The position numbers and the translations under genes are program-made. Shown here piece after piece: positions 51,147-59,317 of a stretch of 64,000 bases of DNA; within the stretch, counting starts at the first letter, position 1, and each line of letters starts with the position of its first letter. The notes beneath the pieces were generated by a model. The model did no database searches, had not been told where the DNA came from, and worked only from the letters and a program-made list of their open reading frames with translations. Source of the DNA: Rhodoferax sp. (lineage in GTDB: Bacteria; Pseudomonadota; Gammaproteobacteria; Burkholderiales; Burkholderiaceae_C); assembly GCA_024236015.1 (NCBI GenBank), contig JACKLK010000001.1, positions 1,054,001-1,118,000 on the forward strand. The letters are read 5' to 3'.

Positions 51147-52079
51147 TCAGTTGCGCGCCGTGGACTGGCCGTCGCCGGCCGCAGCGACGCGCGGCGGTTC
51201 GGCCTGCGTGTCCGGCAGGCCGTCGTCCCGATGCCGGTGCACCGTGAGCTGGGGAAACGGGATCTCGATGCCATGGACATCGAAGGCCCGCTTGAGGCGC
51301 AGCAGATAGGCCCGGCGCACCGCCCACTGCGACAAGGCCATGACCCGGAAGCGGGCCCGGATCTTCACCGACGAGTCGGCCCAGTCCTGCACACCGGCAA
51401 TCTCCAGGTCGTCGAGGATCTGGGGCGCGAAGTCGGGCTCCTGGCGCATCTGCGCCGCGACCTCGCGCATGAGTTGCATCACCTGGTCCAGGTCGGCGCC
51501 GTAGGCCACACCGATGTCGATCACCGCGTGCGCGAATCCGCGACTCATGTTGACCACCGTGGAGATGGTTCCGTTCGGAATGAAATAGACGTTGCCGCTG
51601 TAGTCGCGCAGGCGCACGTAACGCAGCGTTACCTCCTCGACCGAGCCGCTGAACTCGCCCAGCTGGACCACGTCGCCCTGGCGGATCTGGTTCTCCACCA
51701 GCAGGAACAGGCCGGTCACGTAGTCCTTGACCAGACTTTGCGCACCGAACCCGACCGCCAGGCCGACGACACCCGCCGCACCCAGGATCGGCGCCACCGA
51801 GACCCCGAGCTCCGACAACACCGCGATGAAACTGATCAGGCTGATGATGACGGTCGTGATGTAGCGGAACACCCGGCTCAGCGTGTCCGCGCGCTTGATC
51901 GCCTCGGCATCCTCCAGCCGCACGGCGATCCGGGCACGCAGGACGCGCAGCGCCCGTCGCGAAATGCTCAGTGCCAGCCAGGCTGCGAGCAGGATGCCGA
52001 CGATGCGCGCGCCGGACACGGCCAGCGAGCCCAGGCTGTGCCATATGCGCGCCGCGGCTTCCAGCAGGGTTTCATTCAT
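51147..52079 (-). CDS. MscS-family mechanosensitive channel
   Basis: Small-conductance mechanosensitive channel that opens under membrane tension to release solutes on hypo-osmotic shock. The 310 residues have an N-terminal membrane helix (VSGARIVGILLAAWLAL), a second (YITTVIISLISFIAVL) and the pore helix VVGLAVGFGAQSLVKDYVTGLF with its glycine/alanine pattern. The cytoplasmic beta domain follows (EFSGSVEEVTLRYVRLRDYSGNVYFIPNG), then the C-terminal alpha/beta domain to FPQLTVHRHRD. It converges with the CPA2 antiporter; a 14-base self-complementary CGGCGCCGGCGCCG (51133-51146) lies between the stops. Confidence 0.92.
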   Translation of the reverse strand: MNETLLEAAARIWHSLGSLAVSGARIVGILLAAWLALSISRRALRVLRARIAVRLEDAEAIKRADTLSRVFRYITTVIISLISFIAVLSELGVSVAPILGAAGVVGLAVGFGAQSLVKDYVTGLFLLVENQIRQGDVVQLGEFSGSVEEVTLRYVRLRDYSGNVYFIPNGTISTVVNMSRGFAHAVIDIGVAYGADLDQVMQLMREVAAQMRQEPDFAPQILDDLEIAGVQDWADSSVKIRARFRVMALSQWAVRRAYLLRLKRAFDVHGIEIPFPQLTVHRHRDDGLPDTQAEPPRVAAAGDGQSTARN

Positions 52080-52121
52080 GGGACGGCACCACCTTCTTCA
52101 TGCACGGACACGCAGGCGAAT

Positions 52122-52799
52122 TTACACCAGGGCCTGTGCGCGCCCACCGGCGTCAGACCGCGGTTCGACCCAGACCGGCCGCTTGGCCATGACGGCCTCG
52201 AACCACGGGCTGGCCAGCCAGAACGCCAGCCATCGGCGCAGCGACGGCACGGCGGCTTCGTCGGCGAACCAGGCCGGCTCGACCATGGCGAACTGCCGCA
52301 CGAACGGGAACACCGCGACGTCCGCCCAGCCGGGCCCCGTGCCGCACAGGAACGGCCGGCAAGCGAGCACGTCGTCGAGCGGCCCGACGAACGCCTGCAG
52401 CGCCTTGTCGCGATGCTGCCGGGCTGACATTTCGGGATGGCGTGGCGCGTATTTGTAGCGGTCCAGCAAGGGCTTGAAGTCGGTGTCGTTGCACGTCACC
52501 CAGCGGCGCACCGCGTCGTCATCCACGCCTGCCAGCCAATGCTCGGGGTCATGTTGCCGCAAGGCCCAGAGCAGGATGTCCAGGCTTTCGTCGAGCACCG
52601 TGCCGTCGGGCAGTTGCAGCACCGGGACCGTCGCCTTCGGCGACAAGAGCCGCAGCGACGCCGGCTTGTCGCGCAACGCCACTTCGCGGATCTGCACCGC
52701 GACGCCGGCCGCGTGCAGACCCATGCGCGCACGGATCGCATAGGGACAGCGCCGGAACGAATACAACACCGCCGGCGGTGCATGCCCTTGCGCTGTCAT
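52122..52799 (-). CDS. Glutathione S-transferase family protein
   Basis: A 225-residue two-domain protein. The N-terminal thioredoxin-like domain (to about residue 85) has FRRCPYAIRARM with the cysteine motif C18-P19-Y20 and the cis-proline TVPVLQLPDG followed by LDESLDIL. The C-terminal helical domain has TGPGWADVAVFPFVRQF. The CPY motif and acidic-free active site resemble YibF/GrxB-like glutathione transferases more than detoxifying Alpha/Mu types. The start at 52799 has GGAGG about 10 bases upstream. Substrate unknown; no operon partner is obvious. Confidence 0.8.
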   Translation of the reverse strand: MTAQGHAPPAVLYSFRRCPYAIRARMGLHAAGVAVQIREVALRDKPASLRLLSPKATVPVLQLPDGTVLDESLDILLWALRQHDPEHWLAGVDDDAVRRWVTCNDTDFKPLLDRYKYAPRHPEMSARQHRDKALQAFVGPLDDVLACRPFLCGTGPGWADVAVFPFVRQFAMVEPAWFADEAAVPSLRRWLAFWLASPWFEAVMAKRPVWVEPRSDAGGRAQALV

Positions 52800-52849
52800 G
52801 CCGATGCCGCCTCCCTCGGGCCCATGCGGACACGTGCACCCACAACGCC

Positions 52850-53248
52850 TCAGCGCGAACCGTTCTTGATCGCGATCTGGTCGTTCAGCGTCCAGTAGTC
52901 GTACAGATAGCCGATACCGAACAAGCCCAGCGTGACCAGGTACAACAGGCCGGTGAACCACTTGCCCATGTACATGCGATGGATGCCGAACAGGCCCAGG
53001 AAGGTCAGCAACACCCAGGCGATCGAATAATTGACCGGCCCCGGACGGAAACGGATGTCGGCCTGGCGATCCATCGACGGGATCAGGAACAGATCGATCA
53101 ACCAGCCGATGCCGAGCAGGCCCAGCGTGAAGAACCAGATGGTGCCGGTCACCGGCTTGCCGTAATAGAAGCGGTGCGACCCGGTGAAGCCGAATATCCA
53201 CAAGGCATATCCGACCAGTTTCGAATGGGTGTCGCCCTCCTGCGCCAT
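52850..53248 (-). CDS. Duplicated TM2-domain membrane protein
   Basis: A 132-residue inner-membrane protein with two TM2 modules (about 14-60 and 75-120), each a hydrophobic pair around G-(S/I)-H-R-(F/M)-Y-x-G-K-x-x-T-G and LGLLGIGWLIDL or LGLFGIGYLYD. The duplication makes four membrane segments. The start at 53248 has GGAGGG upstream; an ATG 165 bases earlier would give an arginine- and cysteine-rich lead sequence and is rejected. Function unknown. It lies downstream of tRNA-Lys on the same strand, separated by a terminator. Confidence 0.75.
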   Translation of the reverse strand: MAQEGDTHSKLVGYALWIFGFTGSHRFYYGKPVTGTIWFFTLGLLGIGWLIDLFLIPSMDRQADIRFRPGPVNYSIAWVLLTFLGLFGIHRMYMGKWFTGLLYLVTLGLFGIGYLYDYWTLNDQIAIKNGSR

Positions 53249-53349
53249 GGTGGCCCTCCTTGATGATGTCGTTCGTGCATGGTGCCTGAAGCAGGCATCG
53301 GGACATTGTGGCATGCACCCAGGTGACCGATGCGCGACGCCGACGCACT

Positions 53350-53368
53350 GCCTGCCGAACAGGCAGGC
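53350..53368. other. Inverted repeat upstream of the TM2 gene
   Basis: Perfect seven-base stem GCCTGCC with GGCAGGC around GAACA, no T tract. It lies 102 bases before the TM2-gene ATG on the minus strand. It may structure the leader or be a remnant terminator. Confidence 0.4.
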
Positions 53369-53467
53369 TCCGCAAGCCCAATACCGACGCCGCTTGCGCG
53401 AGTTATCCAGCAACTTGTCAACAGCTTAGACCACAAGCACGGTGGACAACCCGAAGCCGCGGCCATG

Positions 53468-53500
53468 AAAAAAGGACTTAGCCTTTTGGGCTAAGTCCTT
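53468..53500 (-). terminator. Rho-independent terminator of tRNA-Lys
   Basis: On the minus strand AAGGACTTAGCC pairs perfectly with GGCTAAGTCCTT (12 base pairs, five-base loop CAAAA) and is followed by TTTT. It begins 9 bases after the CCA end of tRNA-Lys. This is the strongest terminator in the window. Confidence 0.9.
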
Positions 53501-53508
53501 GAATCATT

Positions 53509-53584
53509 TGGTAGGTCGTGGCAGGCTCGAACTGCCGACCAACGGATTAAAAGTCCGCTGCTCTACCAACTGAGCTAACGACCC
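53509..53584 (-). tRNA. tRNA-Lys (anticodon UUU)
   Basis: A 76-base tRNA with encoded CCA. The acceptor arm is GGGTCGT with ACGACCT, so the first pair is G1-U72, a wobble. The D arm is GCTC and GAGC, the anticodon stem GCGGA and TCCGT around CTTTTAA (anticodon TTT, A37 next to it), variable loop TGGTC, and the T arm GGCAG-TTCGAGC-CTGCC is perfect. It decodes AAA and AAG. It lies 82 bases downstream of tcdA, whose product modifies t6A37 in ANN-decoding tRNAs such as this one, and has its own terminator. Confidence 0.97.
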
Positions 53585-53631
53585 ACACTTTTCTTTTGCG
53601 TTGCGGTTTTCACCGTGCTGCAAAGCCTGAA

Positions 53632-53637
53632 ATTATA
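53632..53637 (-). promoter_or_regulatory. -10 element for tRNA-Lys
   Basis: A perfect TATAAT on the minus strand, 47 bases before the tRNA 5' end. The hexamer 17 bases further upstream is CCAAAA, not a good -35. A 6-base T run and A run (53641-53658) upstream could be an UP-like element or the tcdA 3' end. Confidence 0.45.
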
Positions 53638-53666
53638 ACCAGAAAAAATCGCGTTTTTGGCTGCGC

Positions 53667-54449
53667 TCACACACGATTTGCAATTGTGTTGAGTACCCAT
53701 CCCGCGGCGCACTGGCCGAAGGTCGCGGTGACGCTGACCATCGAGCCGTATCCATGGCAGTTGAGTGTTCCATCGGACTCGACGATGGCGCACGAGGCAT
53801 CGACGTCGCGCACCGGCTCGCGGCTGAACACACACGGCAGGCCCATCGCGCGGCCCGCGCCCGGCGCGCCGTGGTGCTTGCGCAATTGGTTGCGCATGCG
53901 CGCAAGCAAGGGGTCGTGGGTACTGCGCGACAGGTCGTCGATGTCGACCTGGTGCGCGAGCCGCTTTCCGCCGGCCGCACCGACGGTGATGAAGATCGAC
54001 TTGTTGCGCCGGGCCCAATCGGCCATCGCAAGCTTGGCCCGCACCTGGTCACAGGCATCGATGACGGCGTCGACCGCGCCGGGCAGGACGGCTGGCCAGT
54101 TGCCCGGCTCGACGAATTCCTCCACGCACTGCACGACACAGCCCGGATGGATCAGCGCAATGCGCTCGCGCATCGCCTGCACCTTGGCCTGGCCGATGGT
54201 GGTGTCCAACGCATGGACCTGCCGGTTGATGTTGGATTCGGCGACATGGTCGAGATCGACCAGCGTCAATGCACCCACGCCGCTGCGCGCCAACGCCTCG
54301 GCGGCCCACGAGCCGACACCGCCGATGCCGACGACGGCCACGTGTGCCTGTCGAATGCGTGCCGCCGCGGCAACGCCGAACAGGCGTTCCATGCCGCCGA
54401 ACCGGCGGGCCAGATCCGCGTCGGGATCCGCTGCAATCGATTCCGTCAT
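53667..54449 (-). CDS. tcdA: tRNA threonylcarbamoyladenosine dehydratase
   Basis: ThiF/E1-like ATP-dependent enzyme that cyclises t6A37 to ct6A in ANN-decoding tRNAs. The 260 residues contain the nucleotide motif VVGIGGVGSWAAEALARSG, ALTLVDLDHVAESNINRQVHA (with the adenylate-contacting aspartate and the conserved NINRQ), and VDAVIDACDQVRAKLAM. The start at 54449 is chosen at MTESIAAD, about the usual TcdA length; the open frame extends farther upstream without a family match. It is 86 bases after cpoB and immediately upstream of tRNA-Lys on the same strand. Confidence 0.9.
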   Translation of the reverse strand: MTESIAADPDADLARRFGGMERLFGVAAAARIRQAHVAVVGIGGVGSWAAEALARSGVGALTLVDLDHVAESNINRQVHALDTTIGQAKVQAMRERIALIHPGCVVQCVEEFVEPGNWPAVLPGAVDAVIDACDQVRAKLAMADWARRNKSIFITVGAAGGKRLAHQVDIDDLSRSTHDPLLARMRNQLRKHHGAPGAGRAMGLPCVFSREPVRDVDASCAIVESDGTLNCHGYGSMVSVTATFGQCAAGWVLNTIANRV

Positions 54450-54535
54450 CTGCAAGGCTTGGTTCGTCGGACCGGCTGGCGGCCGTGCGCGCGAGTACGA
54501 GTGCGAGGTGAGTGCGTGGCGCTGTCGCGGCACAC

Positions 54536-55384
54536 TCAGCGCAGCCGCGCGAGTCGCTCCTTGCCGGCCTTCGCCGCGTCGGACTGCGGGTAGCTGCGCG
54601 CGAGTTCATCAAGTGTCTTGCGCGCGCCGGCCACGTCCTTGAGTTCGATCTGGCAGTTGGCGATCGACAACAGCGCTTCCGGCGCCCGCACATGGTCGGG
54701 CGTGGCCGTGAGCATGATCCGGAAGTTGACGATGGCCTCCTTGTAGTCGCGGGTCGCATATTGCGCGTTGCCGAGCCAGAACAATGCCGAGGGCAGATAC
54801 CCGCTCTTCGGATACCGTGCGATCAGGCTGTGGAAACCCGTCTGTGCACCCGGAAAGTCCCCGCTGCGAAACAACGCCAGCGCCGCGTCGTAGGCCCGGC
54901 GTTCGGCCGGTTCGACGACGATCTCGCGCCCGTCGACCGTCAGCTTGACCGGCTCGAGCTGGCTCACGCGTTCCTCGACACCGCGGGCGATCTCCTGCTG
55001 GCGTTGCAGCATGTCTTTCTGCTCGCGCTGCAATTCGGACAACTCGCGGCCGAACTGCTCGCGTTGTCCGTTGCTGCGCGCCAGCTCGGTGCGCAAGGAT
55101 TCGATCTGGTTCTGCAGGTCGAGCAAGGACCGGCGCAACTGCATGTTCTCTTCGGTCGACCTGCGCAGCAGCTCGTTGTGCGACTCCACCAGGCGCTGGA
55201 TCGCGGCGTCGGTCGCGATGCGATTGGCCTCGATGCGCTTGCGCGCCTCCAGGATGGCGGTGCGCGCTTCGGTGTCTTCGAACAGCGCGGCCTGCACCGG
55301 CCCGACCCACAAGGAGCCGACCAGCACCAGGGCCAGCACCAGCGCGTTGCGGCCTGTTGCGCGATGTTGGCTGAGGCGGTTCAT
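54536..55384 (-). CDS. cpoB: Cell division coordinator CpoB (YbgF)
   Basis: Periplasmic protein that links Tol-Pal activity to septal peptidoglycan synthesis. The 282 residues show a signal peptide (cleavage at about PVQA-ALFE, residue 32), an N-terminal coiled coil (about 40-130, rich in glutamine, glutamate and arginine) used for trimerisation, and TPR repeats (about 165-282, RRAYDAALALFRSGDFPGAQ and following). Its start overlaps the pal stop by four bases (ATGA), showing translational coupling in tolB-pal-cpoB. Confidence 0.93.
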   Translation of the reverse strand: MNRLSQHRATGRNALVLALVLVGSLWVGPVQAALFEDTEARTAILEARKRIEANRIATDAAIQRLVESHNELLRRSTEENMQLRRSLLDLQNQIESLRTELARSNGQREQFGRELSELQREQKDMLQRQQEIARGVEERVSQLEPVKLTVDGREIVVEPAERRAYDAALALFRSGDFPGAQTGFHSLIARYPKSGYLPSALFWLGNAQYATRDYKEAIVNFRIMLTATPDHVRAPEALLSIANCQIELKDVAGARKTLDELARSYPQSDAAKAGKERLARLR

Positions 55385-55947
55385 CGGTAGACGATCTCGG
55401 CGCGACGGTTCTGCGCCAGCGCGGCTTCATCGCTGCCCTGCACCGCCGGTTTTTCCTTGCCGTAACTCACGGCCTCGACCTGCGCGTCGGCCACGCCGAG
55501 CAGCGCCAGTGCACGACGCACGGCCTCGGCCCGTTTCTGGCCCAGCGCCAGGTTGTATTCGCGCCCGCCGGTCTCGTCGGTATGACCTTCGACCACGGCC
55601 TTGCGGGCCGGGTCGGCGCGCAGATAACGGGCATGGGTCTCGATGAGTGACTGGAACTCGGGCTTGATGATGAAGCTGTCGTAATCGAAGTAGATGATGC
55701 GCGGACCTTGCTGGATCGCGGCATTCGTCCCCGCACCGGTCAGGTCCACCGGCGCCACGCCTTGACTGGCCAGCGCTCCGGACCCGGTTCCACTGGCCGT
55801 GGCACCACCGGCCGCGCCGGCACCCGCACCCTGGGCGCCCACCGGCGTACCGGCCTTGTCCTCCACGGCGACATCATCCAGCTTGACCGACGAGCCACAA
55901 CCTGCCAGCAGAGCGGCGCACGCCAGGGCCAGAAAAATTCGTTTCAT
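55381..55947 (-). CDS. pal: Peptidoglycan-associated lipoprotein Pal
   Basis: Outer-membrane lipoprotein of the Tol-Pal system that binds peptidoglycan and TolB. The 188 residues start with a lipoprotein signal peptide with lipobox LLAGC (cysteine at position 18), followed by an alanine- and glycine-rich spacer (about 40-75) and an OmpA-like domain (about 80-188: IIYFDYDSFII, VEGHTDETGGREYNLALGQKRAEAV, YGKEKPA). The start at 55947 has AGGAG upstream; it follows tolB by 19 bases. The long G/A-rich spacer is unusual in length but normal in composition. Confidence 0.95.
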   Translation of the reverse strand: MKRIFLALACAALLAGCGSSVKLDDVAVEDKAGTPVGAQGAGAGAAGGATASGTGSGALASQGVAPVDLTGAGTNAAIQQGPRIIYFDYDSFIIKPEFQSLIETHARYLRADPARKAVVEGHTDETGGREYNLALGQKRAEAVRRALALLGVADAQVEAVSYGKEKPAVQGSDEAALAQNRRAEIVYR

Positions 55948-55966
55948 CCGTGTTCTCCTTGTGATG

Positions 55967-57277
55967 TCACTGTTTTTGAAGCGGGCCCCAATCGGGCTCG
56001 CGAATTTCACCCGACGCTCCGGCCAGGCGGGTCTTGACACGTCCATCGAGGGTCGTGGTCGTCAGACGCTCCCGGCCTTGACCGGAAGTGGCGTAGATGA
56101 TGAGGCGTCCGTTGGGTGCGAAACTGGGGCTTTCGTCGAACGACGTGTCGGTGATTGCAGTGGCATTGCCGCTGGCAAGGTCCATCACGTGCAAACGGAA
56201 GGCGCCACTCACACGGGAAATATAGGCCAGCGATTTGCCGTCCGGACTGATGGACGGGGAAATGTTGTAACTGCCCGTAAAGGTCACGCGCTGCACACCG
56301 CCGCCGGTGGCCGCCATGCGATAGATCTGCGGCGAGCCGCCGCGATCGCTGACGAAATAAATGGTCTTGCCGTCGGGCGAGAACATCGGCTCGGTGTCGA
56401 TGCTCGAGGACTGCGACAGGCGCCGCGGTTCGCCGCCCTGCGCATCGATCAGGTACAGCTGCGAGCCGCCGTCGCGGCTCAGCGTCACCGCCAGCGTGCG
56501 CCCGTCCGGCGACCAGGCCGGTGCACTGTTCGAGCCCCTGAAATTGGCCAGCAGACGGCGCTTGCCGGTGGCGATCTCGTGCACATACACGACCGGCTTG
56601 CGCGACTCGAACGACACATAGGCCAGCTGTCCGCCCATGGGTGACCATGCGGGCGAGATGATCGGCTCCGGACTCGCCAGCGCGGACTGCGCGTTCTCGC
56701 CATCGGCGTCGGCGATCCACAGGTTGTAGCGCTGCGCGACCTTGGTCACATAGGCGATGCGGGTCGAGAAGATGCCCTTGTCGCCGGTCAGCTTTTCATA
56801 GACGAAGTCGGCAATTCGATGGGCGGACTGGCGCAGGTCGCCTTCGGTGACCGCATAACTCTGCCCGCCGAGGTCCTGGCCGCGGGTCAGGTCCCACAGG
56901 CGGAAACGCACGTCGTAACGTCCGTCCGCCAGCCGGGTCACACTGCCGGCGACCAGCGAGTCCGCACCCTTCTGGCGCCAGGCCGTCAGTTCCGGACGCG
57001 TGACTTCATCGAGTTCGGTGGCCACCAGGTCGGTGCCGCGGAACTGTCCGCTGCGCTCGAGATCGGCCTGCACGATGGCGGCGATCTTCTGCGGCGCGGC
57101 ATCCTGCCCGCGAAACGGTGCAATCGCAATCGGCAGCTGGGTCAGCCCGACGCCGGAGACTTCGATGCGCAGCTGCGCCGAAGCCGGCATGCACGCGGCC
57201 ATCAGGCCCACGACGGCCAGCATGCGCAGGCACACCGCGACACGGTCGAATGGACGGGAATTCAAGAAACGAAACAT
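55967..57277 (-). CDS. tolB: Tol-Pal system protein TolB
   Basis: Periplasmic protein that interacts with Pal, TolA and colicins during outer-membrane constriction. The 436 residues contain a signal peptide (cleavage about PASA-QLRI, residue 34), the N-terminal domain with IAPFRGQ, and a six-bladed beta-propeller of PD40 repeats with (S/P)AWSPMGGQLAYVS, PAWSPDGRTLAV and SPDGKTIYF. It heads the tolB-pal-cpoB block. tolQ, tolR and tolA, often just upstream, are absent here: the next gene upstream is the divergent msbA. Confidence 0.96.
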   Translation of the reverse strand: MFRFLNSRPFDRVAVCLRMLAVVGLMAACMPASAQLRIEVSGVGLTQLPIAIAPFRGQDAAPQKIAAIVQADLERSGQFRGTDLVATELDEVTRPELTAWRQKGADSLVAGSVTRLADGRYDVRFRLWDLTRGQDLGGQSYAVTEGDLRQSAHRIADFVYEKLTGDKGIFSTRIAYVTKVAQRYNLWIADADGENAQSALASPEPIISPAWSPMGGQLAYVSFESRKPVVYVHEIATGKRRLLANFRGSNSAPAWSPDGRTLAVTLSRDGGSQLYLIDAQGGEPRRLSQSSSIDTEPMFSPDGKTIYFVSDRGGSPQIYRMAATGGGVQRVTFTGSYNISPSISPDGKSLAYISRVSGAFRLHVMDLASGNATAITDTSFDESPSFAPNGRLIIYATSGQGRERLTTTTLDGRVKTRLAGASGEIREPDWGPLQKQ

Positions 57278-57398
57278 GGTTGGGAAGTTGCTCCTGGAGG
57301 CGGCCCGGACTTGGACATGAGCCTAACACGCGGGTGGACCGAAACGCCCTCGCATGCGCGCCAGACGGGCGCCCACGGGGCGTGCGGACGATGCCCCG

Positions 57399-57404
57399 AT
57401 AATA
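57399..57404 (+). promoter_or_regulatory. -10 element for msbA
   Basis: GATAAT within ccccGATAATaaaccc, about 90 bases before the msbA ATG at 57494. It matches the hexamer seen before map and dapC, but here leaves a leader of about 80 bases. No convincing -35. Confidence 0.4.
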
Positions 57405-57493
57405 AACCCTCTCAATTGCACAGCCATGATCTCCAGCCCGACGAACCCCTTCGCCGCACCTGCCCACACCGCCGTGGCAGGGGGTCTGCGCGC

Positions 57494-59296
57494 ATGCCGG
57501 TGAGCCCAGCGCAGGGTCCTGGCCAGGACACGGCGGCGCTGGCCGGCAACCTGGCCAAGCGCCTGATGCGCCTGTGGCCGTATTTCGGCCGTCCGTTGTG
57601 GGTCTGGTGCGCCGCGGCCGGTGCCACGCTGGCACTGGCCCTGTCCGAACCGCTGATCCCGGCCCTGCTGCAGCCCCTGCTCGATCGGGGCTTCCAGGAA
57701 GGCCAGCTGCCGTTGTGGGCCGTGCCCGTGTCCTTGATCCTGCTGTTCGCGGTGCGGGGCCTGTGCAGTTTCACCGCGCAGCTGGCCATGACCAAGATCA
57801 CCAGCACCGGCCTGATGGTGTTGCGCAAGGCCATGTTCGACAAGTTGCTCGACGCCCGGCTGAGCCTGTTCGCAGGCCAGACATCGAGCTCGCTGGCCAA
57901 CACCATTGTCTACGAGGTGCAAAGCGGCTCGCAGTTGCTGGTGAGCGCGCTGATGACCCTGGCGCGCAACAGCCTGACCCTGCTCGCCCTGGTCGCCTAC
58001 CTGATGTACCTGAACTGGAAGCTGACCCTGATCGTCGTGTTTCTGTTCCCGGCCGTGGCCTATGTCATGCGCATCCTGTCGCGCCGCCTGTACCGGGTCA
58101 CGCGCAACAGCCAGGACGCCACCGACCGGCTGGCCTATGTGGTCGAGGAAAACGTGCTGGCGCACCGCGACATCCGGCTGCATGCGGCGCAGCAGGCGCA
58201 GTCGCACCGCTTTGCCGGGCTCAGCGACGCCTTGCGTCGCCTGTCGATGAAATCGACCGCGGCCTCGGCGGCCATGACCCCGCTGACGCAGATGCTGGCC
58301 GCGGTGGCCTTGTCGGCCGTGATCACCGTGGCACTGATCCAGAGTGCCGACAACACCACGTCGGTGGGCGGTTTCGTCGCCTTCGTCACCGCGATGCTGA
58401 TGCTGATCGCGCCGCTCAAGCACCTGACCGAGGTGGCCAACCCGATCACCCGCGGCCTGGCGGCCATGGAGCGGGGCCTGGACATGATGGCCCGTACGCC
58501 CGACGAGACCGGCGGCAGCTACCGCATGGAACGCGCCACCGGCGTGATCCGTTTCGAGCAGGCCTGCGTGTCCTATTCCGACGACGCCGTGCCGGCGCTC
58601 GACCATCTCAGCCTGGACGTGATGGCCGGCGAGACGGTGGCCCTGGTCGGCGCCTCGGGGTCGGGCAAGTCGACGCTGGTCAACCTGCTGCCGCGCTTCG
58701 TCGAACCCAGCGCGGGTTCGATCTACCTCGACGGACATGAATTGCGCGAATGGGACCTGGCCTCGTTGCGATCGCAGTTCGCATTGGTCAGCCAGCACGT
58801 GCTGATGCTCAACGACTCGGTCGCGGTCAATGTCGCGCTGGGCCAGGCCGTCGACCGCGACCGGGTCGCCCATTGCCTGGCTGCGGCCAACCTGCAGACC
58901 CTGATGGACGAACTGCCGCAGGGCCTGGACACCATCGTCGGTCACAACGCGATGCAGCTCTCGGGTGGACAACGCCAGCGCCTGGCCATTGCCCGCGCCC
59001 TGTACAAGGACGCCCCGGTACTGATCCTCGACGAGGCGACGTCGGCGCTGGACGCGGAATCCGAACGCGCGGTGCAGGAGGCCTTGCAGCGGCTGATGCA
59101 GAAACGCACCACGCTGGTCATCGCCCACCGCCTCTCCACCGTCCAGCACGCGGACCGCATCGTCGTGCTGGACAACGGCCGCATCGTCGAGACCGGCCAT
59201 CACGCGACACTGCTGGCCGCCGACGGCCTGTACGCGCGGCTGTACAACCTGGGCCTGGGCGGCCCGTCGGACAGCGGCGAGGATGCCGCCGCCTGA
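57494..59296 (+). CDS. msbA: Lipid A export ATP-binding/permease protein MsbA
   Basis: Half-size ABC exporter that flips lipid A-core across the inner membrane. The 600 residues have about six membrane helices (to residue 320) and a C-terminal ATPase with Walker A GASGSGKSTL, Q-loop SQHVLML, signature LSGGQRQRL, Walker B VLILDEATSALD and switch histidine IAHRLST. The start at 57494 (MPVSPAQG) fits the family; GGGGG lies eight bases upstream, and longer in-frame starts would run antisense through tolB. Closest match is MsbA, though other lipid exporters share the fold; a waaA or kdsB gene is not adjacent. Confidence 0.9.
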   Translation: MPVSPAQGPGQDTAALAGNLAKRLMRLWPYFGRPLWVWCAAAGATLALALSEPLIPALLQPLLDRGFQEGQLPLWAVPVSLILLFAVRGLCSFTAQLAMTKITSTGLMVLRKAMFDKLLDARLSLFAGQTSSSLANTIVYEVQSGSQLLVSALMTLARNSLTLLALVAYLMYLNWKLTLIVVFLFPAVAYVMRILSRRLYRVTRNSQDATDRLAYVVEENVLAHRDIRLHAAQQAQSHRFAGLSDALRRLSMKSTAASAAMTPLTQMLAAVALSAVITVALIQSADNTTSVGGFVAFVTAMLMLIAPLKHLTEVANPITRGLAAMERGLDMMARTPDETGGSYRMERATGVIRFEQACVSYSDDAVPALDHLSLDVMAGETVALVGASGSGKSTLVNLLPRFVEPSAGSIYLDGHELREWDLASLRSQFALVSQHVLMLNDSVAVNVALGQAVDRDRVAHCLAAANLQTLMDELPQGLDTIVGHNAMQLSGGQRQRLAIARALYKDAPVLILDEATSALDAESERAVQEALQRLMQKRTTLVIAHRLSTVQHADRIVVLDNGRIVETGHHATLLAADGLYARLYNLGLGGPSDSGEDAAA

Positions 59297-59317
59297 TCCG
59301 ACACGGGCCGCAACCGG

